In this document: positions 57,001 through 64,000 of the stretch, piece after piece
Layout of the letters: each line of letters begins with the position of its first letter
Numbering within the stretch: position 1 is the stretch's first letter
From: Dehalococcoidia bacterium
Lineage (GTDB): Bacteria > Chloroflexota > Dehalococcoidia > SpSt-223
Assembly (NCBI GenBank): GCA_026003895.1
Contig: BPIC01000006.1
Coordinates: 1 to 64,000, forward strand
DNA length: 64,000 nt
Reading direction: 5' to 3'
Position numbers and translations under genes: made by a program
Notes under the pieces: model-generated
The model's input: only the letters and a program-made list of their open reading frames with translations
What the model was told of the DNA's origin: nothing
The model's database searches: none

Positions 57001-57866
57001 AGCGTAAAGGCGTAGACCGTCCCTGGGAAGATTCCCGAGAGCACCCGTGTCCAGATCACCTCGTTGGCAAGCGCCGCGCTGCCGGAGAAGGCATAGGTCG
57101 CGAGGACCACTCCCGCGACTACCCGGTTTGGTCTGGCAGCATCGGGCAGCGCCGCCTTCGGGGTCGTTGTCTCCGGAGCGGCCCGTGCATCGAGTCCACG
57201 CGCTGCTCCAAACCAGACAACGCCGACGGCGAGGTTGAGCGCAGCGGCGACACCGACTGCCACCGTGAGCCCGTAAACCCCAATGAGGAAGAACCCCGCC
57301 GAAAAGGCGCCAACAATCGCACCGAGGGTATTGCCGGCGTAGAGCAACCCGATATTTCGCGCCACCGCCGGCGAATGGAGCGCCGACGCCCGCACGACAA
57401 TCGGGAGCGTTGTCCCCATCAGCGTGGTAGGAATCATCATGACGAGAAAGCCGAGGGTGAAGCGCAGCCCAATCAGCAGCGGGTTCGCCTCACCAAGCAC
57501 TCCGGCAGTCGCGCGATAGAGCGGCTGAAGCCCGTCGAGCAACGGGAGGCTCGCAAGGCCGGCCAGTCCGATGCCGATCTCAACCAGCCCATAGGCGCGC
57601 AGCGGGTCACGAAGCCGGTCGCTATAGCGAGCGGCGATGAAGCTGCCAAGCGCTAGTCCGGCCATAAAGGCGGCGAGCACGGCGCTTGTCGCCTGCACGG
57701 TCACGCCAAAGATCGTCCCGAGAACGCGAAACCAGACGATCTGATAGATCAGCCCGCTCGCACCGGTCGCGATCAGGGAGGCGGCGAGCAGCCACGGCAG
57801 TGCCGCACGAAGAGGAAAGGCGATGGGAAATACACCGTACACCCGGCTCGCGGCACGGCTGAACAT
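54030..57866 (-). CDS. MFS-SpeE-like fusion with three beta-sandwich modules (1278 aa)
   Basis: 1278 aa from ATG 57866, same architecture as its neighbours. TM domain with repeats GASGLIYQIVWFRVLGTIFG and SGSAALANEVIWTRVLSGIF. Rossmann part: EVLAIGMGGGATPGAAALHE, TVVELYPGVIDGARLFREAN, YDVIVADIIRAKNAGSANLY. Linker: VARFVAAFEEPTDAAVF and LWYLPAWQSDSDVFVERWLS. Modules begin FGRLVRLSGWAVDRSELAPG, then GVRLAGLTIGANSARPGDVI, then GDFATLAGATVVPRGDRIEV with VFVQVLDAANRVVAQSDQPP. Where its paralogs have ESDPI or QADPI it has VADII, so the acidic-Pro loop differs. Gap to the next gene is 40 bp. Confidence 0.85.
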   Translation of the reverse strand: MFSRAASRVYGVFPIAFPLRAALPWLLAASLIATGASGLIYQIVWFRVLGTIFGVTVQATSAVLAAFMAGLALGSFIAARYSDRLRDPLRAYGLVEIGIGLAGLASLPLLDGLQPLYRATAGVLGEANPLLIGLRFTLGFLVMMIPTTLMGTTLPIVVRASALHSPAVARNIGLLYAGNTLGAIVGAFSAGFFLIGVYGLTVAVGVAAALNLAVGVVWFGAARGLDARAAPETTTPKAALPDAARPNRVVAGVVLATYAFSGSAALANEVIWTRVLSGIFPGTVYAFTLMLCAILGGIALGSWLVTPLLQRERNWALVYALCQITLAVTSLLSVATLASSFQLERLLRQMLGTPPGLLLEEPAVMALIAFAAIGPAAVAMGITFPVAARLYASTSNRLGDRVGRIYGANTLGAIAGSLAGGLLLIPLVGAERALWVTACGNGLVAIIVLVVAPGRPRIRAGIALAGAAAFGVAALFTPSLYGKLSATDPRGEQTIWSVEGPDATVRVARNPERHQILYINSEGQASDDSKVLSFHYLLGHLGPLLHPNPREVLAIGMGGGATPGAAALHEQSTVTVVELYPGVIDGARLFREANFGVHDRPNVRLLVNDGRNFLMFRERQYDVIVADIIRAKNAGSANLYSADYYRLARRALRDDGMMVQWVDDTLPEYAYKLMVRTFLTVFPETTMWFNGSVLVGTKRPLQLDRMTVEEHLRQPGPRKHLAALGFHTSADVLREYVAGPSEIRAYVGPGPIITDRHPSIEFMRTLPSDGAVADLRWGRVARFVAAFEEPTDAAVFTHEGVRWQFHRYHREMAAEYQAPWPLGGRNAEVAAELQRLLERHRRLWYLPAWQSDSDVFVERWLSAAAYRALDTALGNTRVLLFLSSDGEAAPQPRRAEFGRLVRLSGWAVDRSELAPGEFARVLLDWETLSEVRENIKTSLRLVDERSRLIVEVNRQPRDQAAAGLGRGVRWRERTALLIPPGTPPGAYRLEVSLYREADGQPLPATLGASEGRVVLGRLMVRPTDRAFEPEAILAETHPRLSVRGVRLAGLTIGANSARPGDVIGLTTFWQPVEPGAAAAVAIVLGDPARPQTRLDLRVGGSGQRAGTVQRIDRDLRVPPATPPGRYDVWLLGGGEPAWLGRLTVVARPPLPVPTPPVIPIEAAVGDFATLAGATVVPRGDRIEVRLVWRARRESETSATVFVQVLDAANRVVAQSDQPPAGGAAPTTAWLPGQEIEDVHLLNVRELPPGGQLIAGLYNSATLDRFPAGSGDFVSIPWP

Positions 57867-57900
57867 CGGCGGGAACGTTAGCGCATCCCGAAAGAGGTGA

Positions 57901-60900
57901 CTAGGGGTCCGCCACCCGAATTGCGCTCTCTCCTCCCACCGGCACGCGCTCTCCAGTCGTGGGGTCGTAGAGCCCGATGGCGAGCGCCCCTCCTGCCGGC
58001 GGCGCGACCGCGAGCCGATGGAGATCGCTTACCTTGCGGCCGGGCAGCCAGCTGGTGGTCGGAGCGGCGCCACCGGCCGGCACCCGATCCGACTGAGCGA
58101 CGATCCGGCCTTCGGCATCCAGCGCATGAACAAAGACGAGATAGCTCTGATCGATTTCGCGCGCCGGTGTCCAAACTAGCTCCACGGTCAGTGCTGAGCC
58201 TTCCCGATGCGCCGTGAGTCCATCGAGCGTCGCGAGATCACCGAATTTTGCTCCAATGGGCCGTGCTGGAACGGCAGGAGCAGGAAGCGGCGGCCAGTCT
58301 TCCACCGCAACCGCGCCGAGCCGAAGCGGCGCCGCCCCCGAACGATCGACCACGAGCCAAACCGGGTAGCGACCCGCGGAGACCGTTGGAGCAATACGGA
58401 GCGAACCATCGACGCGCTCGATGACACCGCGTTCGACGGCGCCGCTCGCGGCGAGGGCGTGGCTCGCGATTGGAGTGGCCGGGTCGCCGAGGACGAGCCG
58501 GAATGCCGGACGGCCGCCGTGGTCCAGTGGCTGCCAATACAGCACGATCGGCAGCCGGTCACCGGGACGGCGCGTGGTCAGGTCGAGGGTGTAGCCCACG
58601 AGCTGGGCCGAACCGTAGGGGACGACCAGCGGGATCGCGGCCTCAACAACCCCCGGTGGCGTCGGCCGCGAATCAGGAAGGACCGTGAACCCGCCGAGCG
58701 CGATCCGACCGGCCGCGTCGCCGCCAGCGGCGGCAAGCGGCTGGCCGTTCGCCTCCCGGTAATAGGTCAAGTCGAGCCGATAGCTGCCAGCAGGCGTGCC
58801 TCGCGGGATCAACAGCCCGATTCGGTCGACGATCCGCTGGCCACGCTTCCACTCGTCGGTTGGAGCGTTGCGCGGCAGCCGATCGACCACGGCGAACACC
58901 TGTCCCGTGCGGTCAACCAACCGGAGCGAAGTCTTCACATTCTCGTGGATGTCGGCCAGCGCCTCGAGCTCAAACACGAGTCGCACGACATCCCCAGCCG
59001 CAGCGCCCTCGCGCTCTATCCCCCAGCGGTTGAGCCGCACCGTACCGCCAAACACCGTGTTCGCCGGGCGTAACGGCAGCGTGGCCGGGGCGGCGTACTG
59101 CATCACCCGTACCCCGCCGAGCAAGCGGTCGGAAATCAAGTAGGCGCTGCCGTTGAGCGTGGACTCCGCGAGAACATCGCCGTCGCTCTGCCACCACGGG
59201 AGCAGCCAGATCCGCTCCTTGCCCTCAGCAAATCGGCGCACCGCTGATTCGACCTCGCGCTCCCGTCCTTCGACGCTCGGCGGCAGCACATACTCGGGAA
59301 GCGCCCCGCGATAGTATTCGCGCAGCCGCTCGCGCACCTCGCCCGCGCCGTAGATGATTCCGTCGTTCGCCGTCTGCCGGAGCTCAAGATAACGGGCCGC
59401 GCGGAACCACTGCGGCGTCGCCCCGGGGCCTTCGAAAGGCACGGTGCGGATGTATTCGATCGCTGGAAAGCGGTCGGTAACACGTGGTCCATCCCCGGCA
59501 AACGCCCAGAGGTCATCGGGGCCGGCCGTGAACTCGCGCAGCACGTCATTGGCGTTGAAATAGCCAATCGTTGCCAACGCCTGCCGAAGCTCAGCGTGGT
59601 CAAACTTTCGCGCGACGACTTCGGGATCAATGGCAATCGGTTGGGGCGATCCGACCAAAATCGCACCGTTTTGCCAGAGCGTGGCATACGGGAACGCATC
59701 GAGGAACGAGCGCAGCATCATCCGATAGGCGGAGCCGGGCAGGGTATTCGTCAGCCACTGCACCATCAGCCCGTCGTCTTTCAGCATGCTGCGCGCCAGC
59801 TTGTAATAGTCGGCGGAATAGAGATTCGCCGCTCCGGCGTTGGTCGGCAAGATCGGGTCGGCTTGAATCACGTCAAACTTGCGGCGGCTAAGGAGTAGGA
59901 AGTTCCGGCCGTCGTTCACCTCGATTTCGACGTTGGGGCGGTCGTGAACGTTGTAATTGGCGTGGGCAAATAGCCGGGCCGCCTCGACCACGCCGGGGTA
60001 CAGCTCGACCACCTTGACACGCGATCCCGGGTGGAGCGCGGCTGCGCCCGGCGTTGCACCGACCCCCATCCCGATGACGAGCACGTCTTGGGGGTTGGGG
60101 TGGAGAAGCGATCCGAGATGACCGAGCCGGTAATGAAAATGCAGGCCGCTGCCGCGGTCGGTGCCTTGATGCTCGCTATTGATGTACAGCACCCGGGCGC
60201 CGTCGGTCTGATAGGCGGCAACCCGGACCGTGGCATCCTGTCCTTCGTGATACCAGAGGGTCCGCTCGTTCCACGGGATGGTCGCAAACAAGGTGGCATA
60301 GAGATCCGGCGTCACCACCACCGCGCCGAGCGCCAGCACCGCCGCCGTACCGCCGAGGACCGCCTTCCGCGCAGCCCGCGCCGGCGCGACAGTGAGAACC
60401 ACCACGCCGGCGGCGAGGTTTCCCGCCGCCAGCAGCCACAGCGTCCGCTGCGCACCGAGCAATGGGATGAGAATGAGACCGGCAGCAAGTGACCCCGCAA
60501 TCGCGCCGAGGACGTTCGCGCCGTAGACGAGCCCGACGCGACGGCCGGCATCAGGGTGGCCGGTTGCGGCGATCTTCGCCGCAACGGGAAAGAGCGCTCC
60601 CATCACCAGCGCCGCCGGCCCAAGCGCCAGCAGCCCAAACCCTGCCATGAACCACGGCTCGCCGAGGAGCAGATCTCGCTGCCCGAGTCCGGTACGAACG
60701 GCGCGCTCGATGGTGTAGGCATTGGCCAGTGCGGCGATCGAGGCGATCGCAAAGAGGCCGAGCAGGCCTTCGAGACCGGCGAAGACAAGCGGCCAGTTCC
60801 ACCGGCGATTCATCAGCGGAGAGATGAGCCAGCTGCCTGCCGCGATGCCAAACAGGATGGCGCACAGCATCAGCGTGAAGGCGTAGACATTGCCGGGGAA

Positions 60901-61737
60901 GATTCCAGCCAGCACTCGGACCCAGACGACCTCGTAGGCGAGGGCGATGAACCCAGACAGGCCGTAGACAACGACGACGGTGGTCCCGAGCCGCGAAGGG
61001 AACGGGGAATCGAGTGCCGCAGGCGCGCGCGCCAGTGGCCCGGCATCGGAAGCGCCCGCGCTGAGAACGGAAATCGCCAGCCAGCCAACGCCAGCGAGGA
61101 GATTGAAGCCGGCAGCGATGGCCGTGCTCACCGTCAAGCCATAGAGCCCAATGAAGTAAAAACCTGCGAGGAACGCGCCAGCGATGGCGCCAAACGTGTT
61201 CCCAGCGTAAAGAAGTCCGACGTGGTTGGCCGCGAATCCGCCGCGCTGGCTGGTCGCCTTGACAACCAGCGGAAGAGTTGCCCCCATCAGCGTCGTCGGA
61301 ATCAGCATGATGAGAAAGGCGAGGGCGAACCGGGCGGTGGTCAGGACCGGCAGCGACTCGGTCACGTTCATCGCGAACCAGCGGTAGAGCGGCTGGAGCG
61401 CATCGAAGGCCCAGAGACTGGCAAAGCCAGCAAGGCCGATGACGATTTCCGCCAGCGCATAGACCCGCAACGGGTTGGCAACGCGGCCACCGTAGCGAGC
61501 CATCAGCAGACTGCCAAACGCCAGCCCCGTCATGAATGCCGCGAGCACCGCGCTCGTCGCCTGCACCGTCACACCGAAGGTGAGACCGAGGATCCGGAAC
61601 CAAATAACTTGGTAGATGAGCCCGCTCGCGCCGGTGAGGATGAGGGTAAACGTCAGAAGGAAGGGAAGGGATCGGCGGAACGAGACAGCGGCGCCTGCCG
61701 CACGCGGCCAAGAGGATTCGCGGGGAGCGACCGTCAT
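57901..61737 (-). CDS. MFS-SpeE-like fusion with three beta-sandwich modules (1278 aa)
   Basis: 1278 aa from ATG 61737. TM repeats: GASGLIYQVIWFRILGLTFG and GLSGFIALAYEVVWVRVLAG. Rossmann part: DVLVIGMGVGATPGAAALHP, VKVVELYPGVVEAARLFAHA, KFDVIQADPILPTNAGAANL. Linker: AARYLELRQTANDGIIY and IWLLPWWQSDGDVLAESTLN. Modules begin GGTVRLNRWGIEREGAAAGD, GSAQLVGYTLDLTTRRPGDR and FGDLATLDGLTAHREGSALT, the last with VFVHALDAEGRIVAQSDRVP and IGLYDPTTGERV. First of the three head-to-tail fusions; 246 bp of hairpin-rich DNA precede it. Gap to the next is 34 bp. Confidence 0.85.
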   Translation of the reverse strand: MTVAPRESSWPRAAGAAVSFRRSLPFLLTFTLILTGASGLIYQVIWFRILGLTFGVTVQATSAVLAAFMTGLAFGSLLMARYGGRVANPLRVYALAEIVIGLAGFASLWAFDALQPLYRWFAMNVTESLPVLTTARFALAFLIMLIPTTLMGATLPLVVKATSQRGGFAANHVGLLYAGNTFGAIAGAFLAGFYFIGLYGLTVSTAIAAGFNLLAGVGWLAISVLSAGASDAGPLARAPAALDSPFPSRLGTTVVVVYGLSGFIALAYEVVWVRVLAGIFPGNVYAFTLMLCAILFGIAAGSWLISPLMNRRWNWPLVFAGLEGLLGLFAIASIAALANAYTIERAVRTGLGQRDLLLGEPWFMAGFGLLALGPAALVMGALFPVAAKIAATGHPDAGRRVGLVYGANVLGAIAGSLAAGLILIPLLGAQRTLWLLAAGNLAAGVVVLTVAPARAARKAVLGGTAAVLALGAVVVTPDLYATLFATIPWNERTLWYHEGQDATVRVAAYQTDGARVLYINSEHQGTDRGSGLHFHYRLGHLGSLLHPNPQDVLVIGMGVGATPGAAALHPGSRVKVVELYPGVVEAARLFAHANYNVHDRPNVEIEVNDGRNFLLLSRRKFDVIQADPILPTNAGAANLYSADYYKLARSMLKDDGLMVQWLTNTLPGSAYRMMLRSFLDAFPYATLWQNGAILVGSPQPIAIDPEVVARKFDHAELRQALATIGYFNANDVLREFTAGPDDLWAFAGDGPRVTDRFPAIEYIRTVPFEGPGATPQWFRAARYLELRQTANDGIIYGAGEVRERLREYYRGALPEYVLPPSVEGREREVESAVRRFAEGKERIWLLPWWQSDGDVLAESTLNGSAYLISDRLLGGVRVMQYAAPATLPLRPANTVFGGTVRLNRWGIEREGAAAGDVVRLVFELEALADIHENVKTSLRLVDRTGQVFAVVDRLPRNAPTDEWKRGQRIVDRIGLLIPRGTPAGSYRLDLTYYREANGQPLAAAGGDAAGRIALGGFTVLPDSRPTPPGVVEAAIPLVVPYGSAQLVGYTLDLTTRRPGDRLPIVLYWQPLDHGGRPAFRLVLGDPATPIASHALAASGAVERGVIERVDGSLRIAPTVSAGRYPVWLVVDRSGAAPLRLGAVAVEDWPPLPAPAVPARPIGAKFGDLATLDGLTAHREGSALTVELVWTPAREIDQSYLVFVHALDAEGRIVAQSDRVPAGGAAPTTSWLPGRKVSDLHRLAVAPPAGGALAIGLYDPTTGERVPVGGESAIRVADP

Positions 61738-61983
61738 TGCGGGCCGAAATCTAGGCGATGCTCGGGCGCCCGGCTAGCCCAGTCCGGTCTTCCAGGGCGC
61801 GTGGCAGGCCGATCGGCCGAGGCCTTCCCTGCCACGGACGCTTCCAGCGAACCATCTCTCCCCAGACCGTCCTCCGGTCCCGGTGTCATAGCGGCCCCTC
61901 GCGCATCGACCGCCTGTAGGACGGGCGACACCGATGCGCCTAGTGGGAAGCGCGTGGTCGCAAGCGCCCGAACGTCCCTTCGA
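61738..61983. other. 246-bp gap with inverted repeats upstream of the 61737 gene
   Basis: Arms GTGGCAGG (61801-61808) and CCTGCCAC (61828-61835) enclose the 12-bp palindrome GGCCGATCGGCC (61808-61819, sharing one base). A second stem is CGGTGTC (61881-61887) with GACACCG (61927-61933). No coding sequence is evident. It may hold the terminator of the 61984 gene and a promoter for the fusion genes. Confidence 0.45.
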
Positions 61984-64000
61984 TCACGGTGCGATTTGGA
62001 CACTGTCGCTGCCTGGTGTTGCGAGGCGTTGGAGCGTCACTGGGTCGTAGAGGCCAACGACGATTCGCCCCGGCGCGTCGGAAGGAAGCCGATGAATATC
62101 GTCGAATTGCAGGCCGGCCATCCAGCGGCCAGTCCAAGCCGCGCCGCCTGCGGGCGGGCCGTCCGCCTGCGCCACAATACGGCCGGCCTCGTCGAGCAAG
62201 TGAACGAACACCGCGAGGTCCTGCTCGAGTTCGCGCTCGGCCCGCCAGAGCAGCCGCACTTCCGTTGTGCCGCTCTCGCGCCGCACGGTCGCTCCCAGCA
62301 GCGTGGCCACGTCGCCGAACCGAACATCGAGCGGGCGGGCCGGCGGCAACGGGGCGGGCAACGGCGGGGCAGCGACGACCTCGATGCGGTCGAGGACGAC
62401 ACGTCCGGTATCGCCGGCAATCCAAAGGTCGTAGCGGCCGGGCGCAAAGGTCGGGGGAACCCGCACGGCAAGGTCGCGCCGCTCGATCGCGCCGGCCGGC
62501 AATCCGCCGACTTGGCTTGCGGCGCTCCGCTCGCCTATGCCGACACGCACCGGCGCGGTTGCGCCATCTACCGCTGGTTGCCAGAAGGTGATCAACTCGA
62601 TGCGATCGCCTTGGCGGCGGGCGCCGGGCGCGAATGAGACGCCGACCAAGCGAATACCCCGCCCGAGGTCGGCCGCCAGCCGGCGGTCGGCTTCGACGGC
62701 CGCTGGGTCGAAGCGCGGAGTCTCATCGGTGACCCGAACCGTGCCGAGCCGAACCAACCCGCCGGGCGCGGGAGCATCCGGGGAAAGCGCCGCACCCGTC
62801 CCAGCGTCATACACGCCGAGCGCAAGTTCGTATTCGCCGGCTGGAGTCCCCGGCGGGACGAGCAGCCCGATCCGGTCGACCACCGATCGTCCAGCCAGCC
62901 AGCCAACCGTCGGCGCGTTCCTTGGCGCCCGGTCACTCACGGCCAACCGGCGGCCCGCCCCATCGCGGAGTATGAGCAAGGTCCGTAGCTCGTCGCTGAC
63001 AGGCTCGAGCGCGGTCCAGCGGAGATCGACGCGGAGCACGTCGCCTTGTCTCGTCTCGGTTCGGTCGACCGCCCAGCCATCCAGCCGGACCAGGCCGTCG
63101 AAGCGGACCGTGCTTGATTGGAACACGGGTGCACCGCGCGGCGACGCGAACAGGAGCACGCGAACGCTCCGGTCGATCCAGCGGTCGATCGTCAAATACG
63201 CGTTGTCCGTTAGCCAGCGCTCGACAATGACATCGGTGTCGCTGTTCCACCACGGGACGAACCAAATGCGTTCGTGATCGAGGGTGAACCGGCGCAGCGC
63301 CTCCTCGATCTCCTGCCGCCGTTCGCGGCCGGCGAACGGCGGAATATACTCGCCCGGCCCGCCGGGGTGATAGAAGCCGAACAGCCATTTCATCCCGTCG
63401 TGACCGTAGACGATCCCATCGCTTGGCTGTTCGCGGGCCGCGACAAAGCGCGCCGCCGAGCGCCAATCGGCGTTGGCAAAGCGTGGATCGTCGAGCAGCC
63501 GTTCGACTCCGATCCCTTGCACCGCCAGCACGGCAGCGGCGACCGCTACCCCAGCCGGCGCGAACCAGCCGCGCAGCGCCGTCACCGCCGCGGCAACGAG
63601 CAGCAAAAACGGCGGGCTGGCGGCGATGAGGTACTTCGGAGTAAACAGCGGCCGCTGAAGCGAAGCCAGATAGACGACAGTAATCGGAACCAGCACGAGC
63701 AGGGCAAGCAAGAGGGCGGCGCGTCGGTCCCGCCGCAGCGCGACGAACGTGCCGCCAACGGCGAGCGCGATGGCAAGACCGCCTGCGGCAATCGTCCAAG
63801 GTTCGGGAGGACTCCACGGTCCGGTCAGGAAAACCTGCAAGCAGCGCGCCACCGCCTGTGGCCAAGACCCGATGCCGGCTTCACCGGTCGACCAACCGTA
63901 CCCCTCATAGGCGCCAATGACGATCAGCCCAGGCAGGAGCCATGGCAGGTAAAGGAGCGTGATTGCGCTACCGGCAGCAGCAAACTGAAGCACGAACCGG
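61984..64000 (-). CDS. Glycosyltransferase-like (GT39/PMT-type) membrane protein with three beta-sandwich modules, 5' end outside window
   Basis: At least 669 aa, continuing past the right edge. The visible N-terminal part has five or so TM helices (SAITLLYLPWLLPGLIVIGA, WTIAAGGLAIALAVGGTFVA, ITVVYLASLQRPLFTPKYLI) ending in a PMT/ArnT-like pattern: QRPLFTPKYLIAASPPFLLL and DWRSAARFVAAREQPSDGIV. Next is the alpha/beta linker IWFVPWWNSDTDVIVERWLT shared with the fusion proteins, then modules FDGLVRLDGWAVDRTETRQG, GRGIRLVGVSFAPGARRQGD and FGDVATLLGATVRRESGTTE, the last with VFVHLLDEAGRIVAQADGPP and VGLYDPVTLQRL. It probably transfers a sugar from a lipid carrier outside the cell. Confidence 0.8.
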   Translation of the reverse strand, partial: RFVLQFAAAGSAITLLYLPWLLPGLIVIGAYEGYGWSTGEAGIGSWPQAVARCLQVFLTGPWSPPEPWTIAAGGLAIALAVGGTFVALRRDRRAALLLALLVLVPITVVYLASLQRPLFTPKYLIAASPPFLLLVAAAVTALRGWFAPAGVAVAAAVLAVQGIGVERLLDDPRFANADWRSAARFVAAREQPSDGIVYGHDGMKWLFGFYHPGGPGEYIPPFAGRERRQEIEEALRRFTLDHERIWFVPWWNSDTDVIVERWLTDNAYLTIDRWIDRSVRVLLFASPRGAPVFQSSTVRFDGLVRLDGWAVDRTETRQGDVLRVDLRWTALEPVSDELRTLLILRDGAGRRLAVSDRAPRNAPTVGWLAGRSVVDRIGLLVPPGTPAGEYELALGVYDAGTGAALSPDAPAPGGLVRLGTVRVTDETPRFDPAAVEADRRLAADLGRGIRLVGVSFAPGARRQGDRIELITFWQPAVDGATAPVRVGIGERSAASQVGGLPAGAIERRDLAVRVPPTFAPGRYDLWIAGDTGRVVLDRIEVVAAPPLPAPLPPARPLDVRFGDVATLLGATVRRESGTTEVRLLWRAERELEQDLAVFVHLLDEAGRIVAQADGPPAGGAAWTGRWMAGLQFDDIHRLPSDAPGRIVVGLYDPVTLQRLATPGSDSVQIAP

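Noticed and set aside
60556..62637. A 693-codon plus-strand open frame opposite the fusion and glycosyltransferase genes
   Set aside because: Its translation is charge-rich low-complexity sequence typical of antisense frames in GC-rich genes, while the minus strand shows clear family motifs.

Overview
The window is high-GC chromosomal DNA from a bacterium, most likely a member of the Chloroflexota (Thermomicrobia-like or a relative). Pointers are DUF3090, DUF2089 and DUF2905 proteins, RNase Y, RecX, a Gram-positive-type LexA box (GAAC-N4-GTTC), prepilin-like proteins, and a set of membrane-fused spermidine-synthase-like proteins with the beta-sandwich tails common in Chloroflexota glycosyltransferases. 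The taxonomic call is inference, not measurement. About 60 genes, one tRNA-Met(CAT) and several hairpin terminators and promoters can be supported. There is no rRNA, CRISPR array, insertion sequence or prophage.

Layout. 1-3563 (minus): operon DUF3090, membrane MutS-like ATPase, MerR regulator, CoA-transferase family III (runs off the left edge). 3670-4833 (plus): alpha/beta hydrolase and SnoaL-like protein. 4838-8234 (minus): nucleotide-transporter-like MFS protein, ECF/HAMP membrane sensor and MinD-like ATPase. 8341-12677: acetyltransferase, tRNA-Met and two orphan family-5 solute-binding lipoproteins. 12821-20315: rhodanese, NAD synthetase, DUF1858 protein, FolD plus FchA (one-carbon metabolism), AcpS, NnrE-NnrD, MFS. 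20260-23801 (minus): MBL hydrolase, pseudopilin-like protein, MTHFR-like protein, DUF4097 and DUF2089. 23867-25109: DUF2905 and QueA. 25185-30784: ECF sigma factor, anti-sigma factor, Pro-rich membrane protein, MacB-type ABC transporter and three envelope proteins in one run, closed by a strong terminator. 30977-42599: core genes (recA, recX, rny, PHP, eno, gap, lexA, holA) plus LOG-family, PrsW and YkvA-like proteins. 42596-64000: dominated by very large membrane proteins, with infA, pdxH and a zinc-ribbon gene between them.

The right third is the most unusual part. Four proteins (881, 1280, 1278 and 1278 aa) join a duplicated 12-TM MFS-like domain to a spermidine-synthase-like Rossmann domain. 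Three of them add an alpha/beta linker and three beta-sandwich modules, and lie head to tail behind a glycosyltransferase-like gene with the same tail. A further 985-aa membrane protein on the plus strand carries related modules. They look like envelope or glycan machinery assembled from interchangeable parts.

Many genes left of 37 kb are broken by single-base frameshifts, several at C or G runs, including recA and eno. No clear frameshift is seen between 37 and 64 kb apart from doubt at the pdxH 5' end. Since recA and eno are unlikely both to be dead, most of these are probably sequence errors. I therefore annotate the intended full-length genes and note each break.
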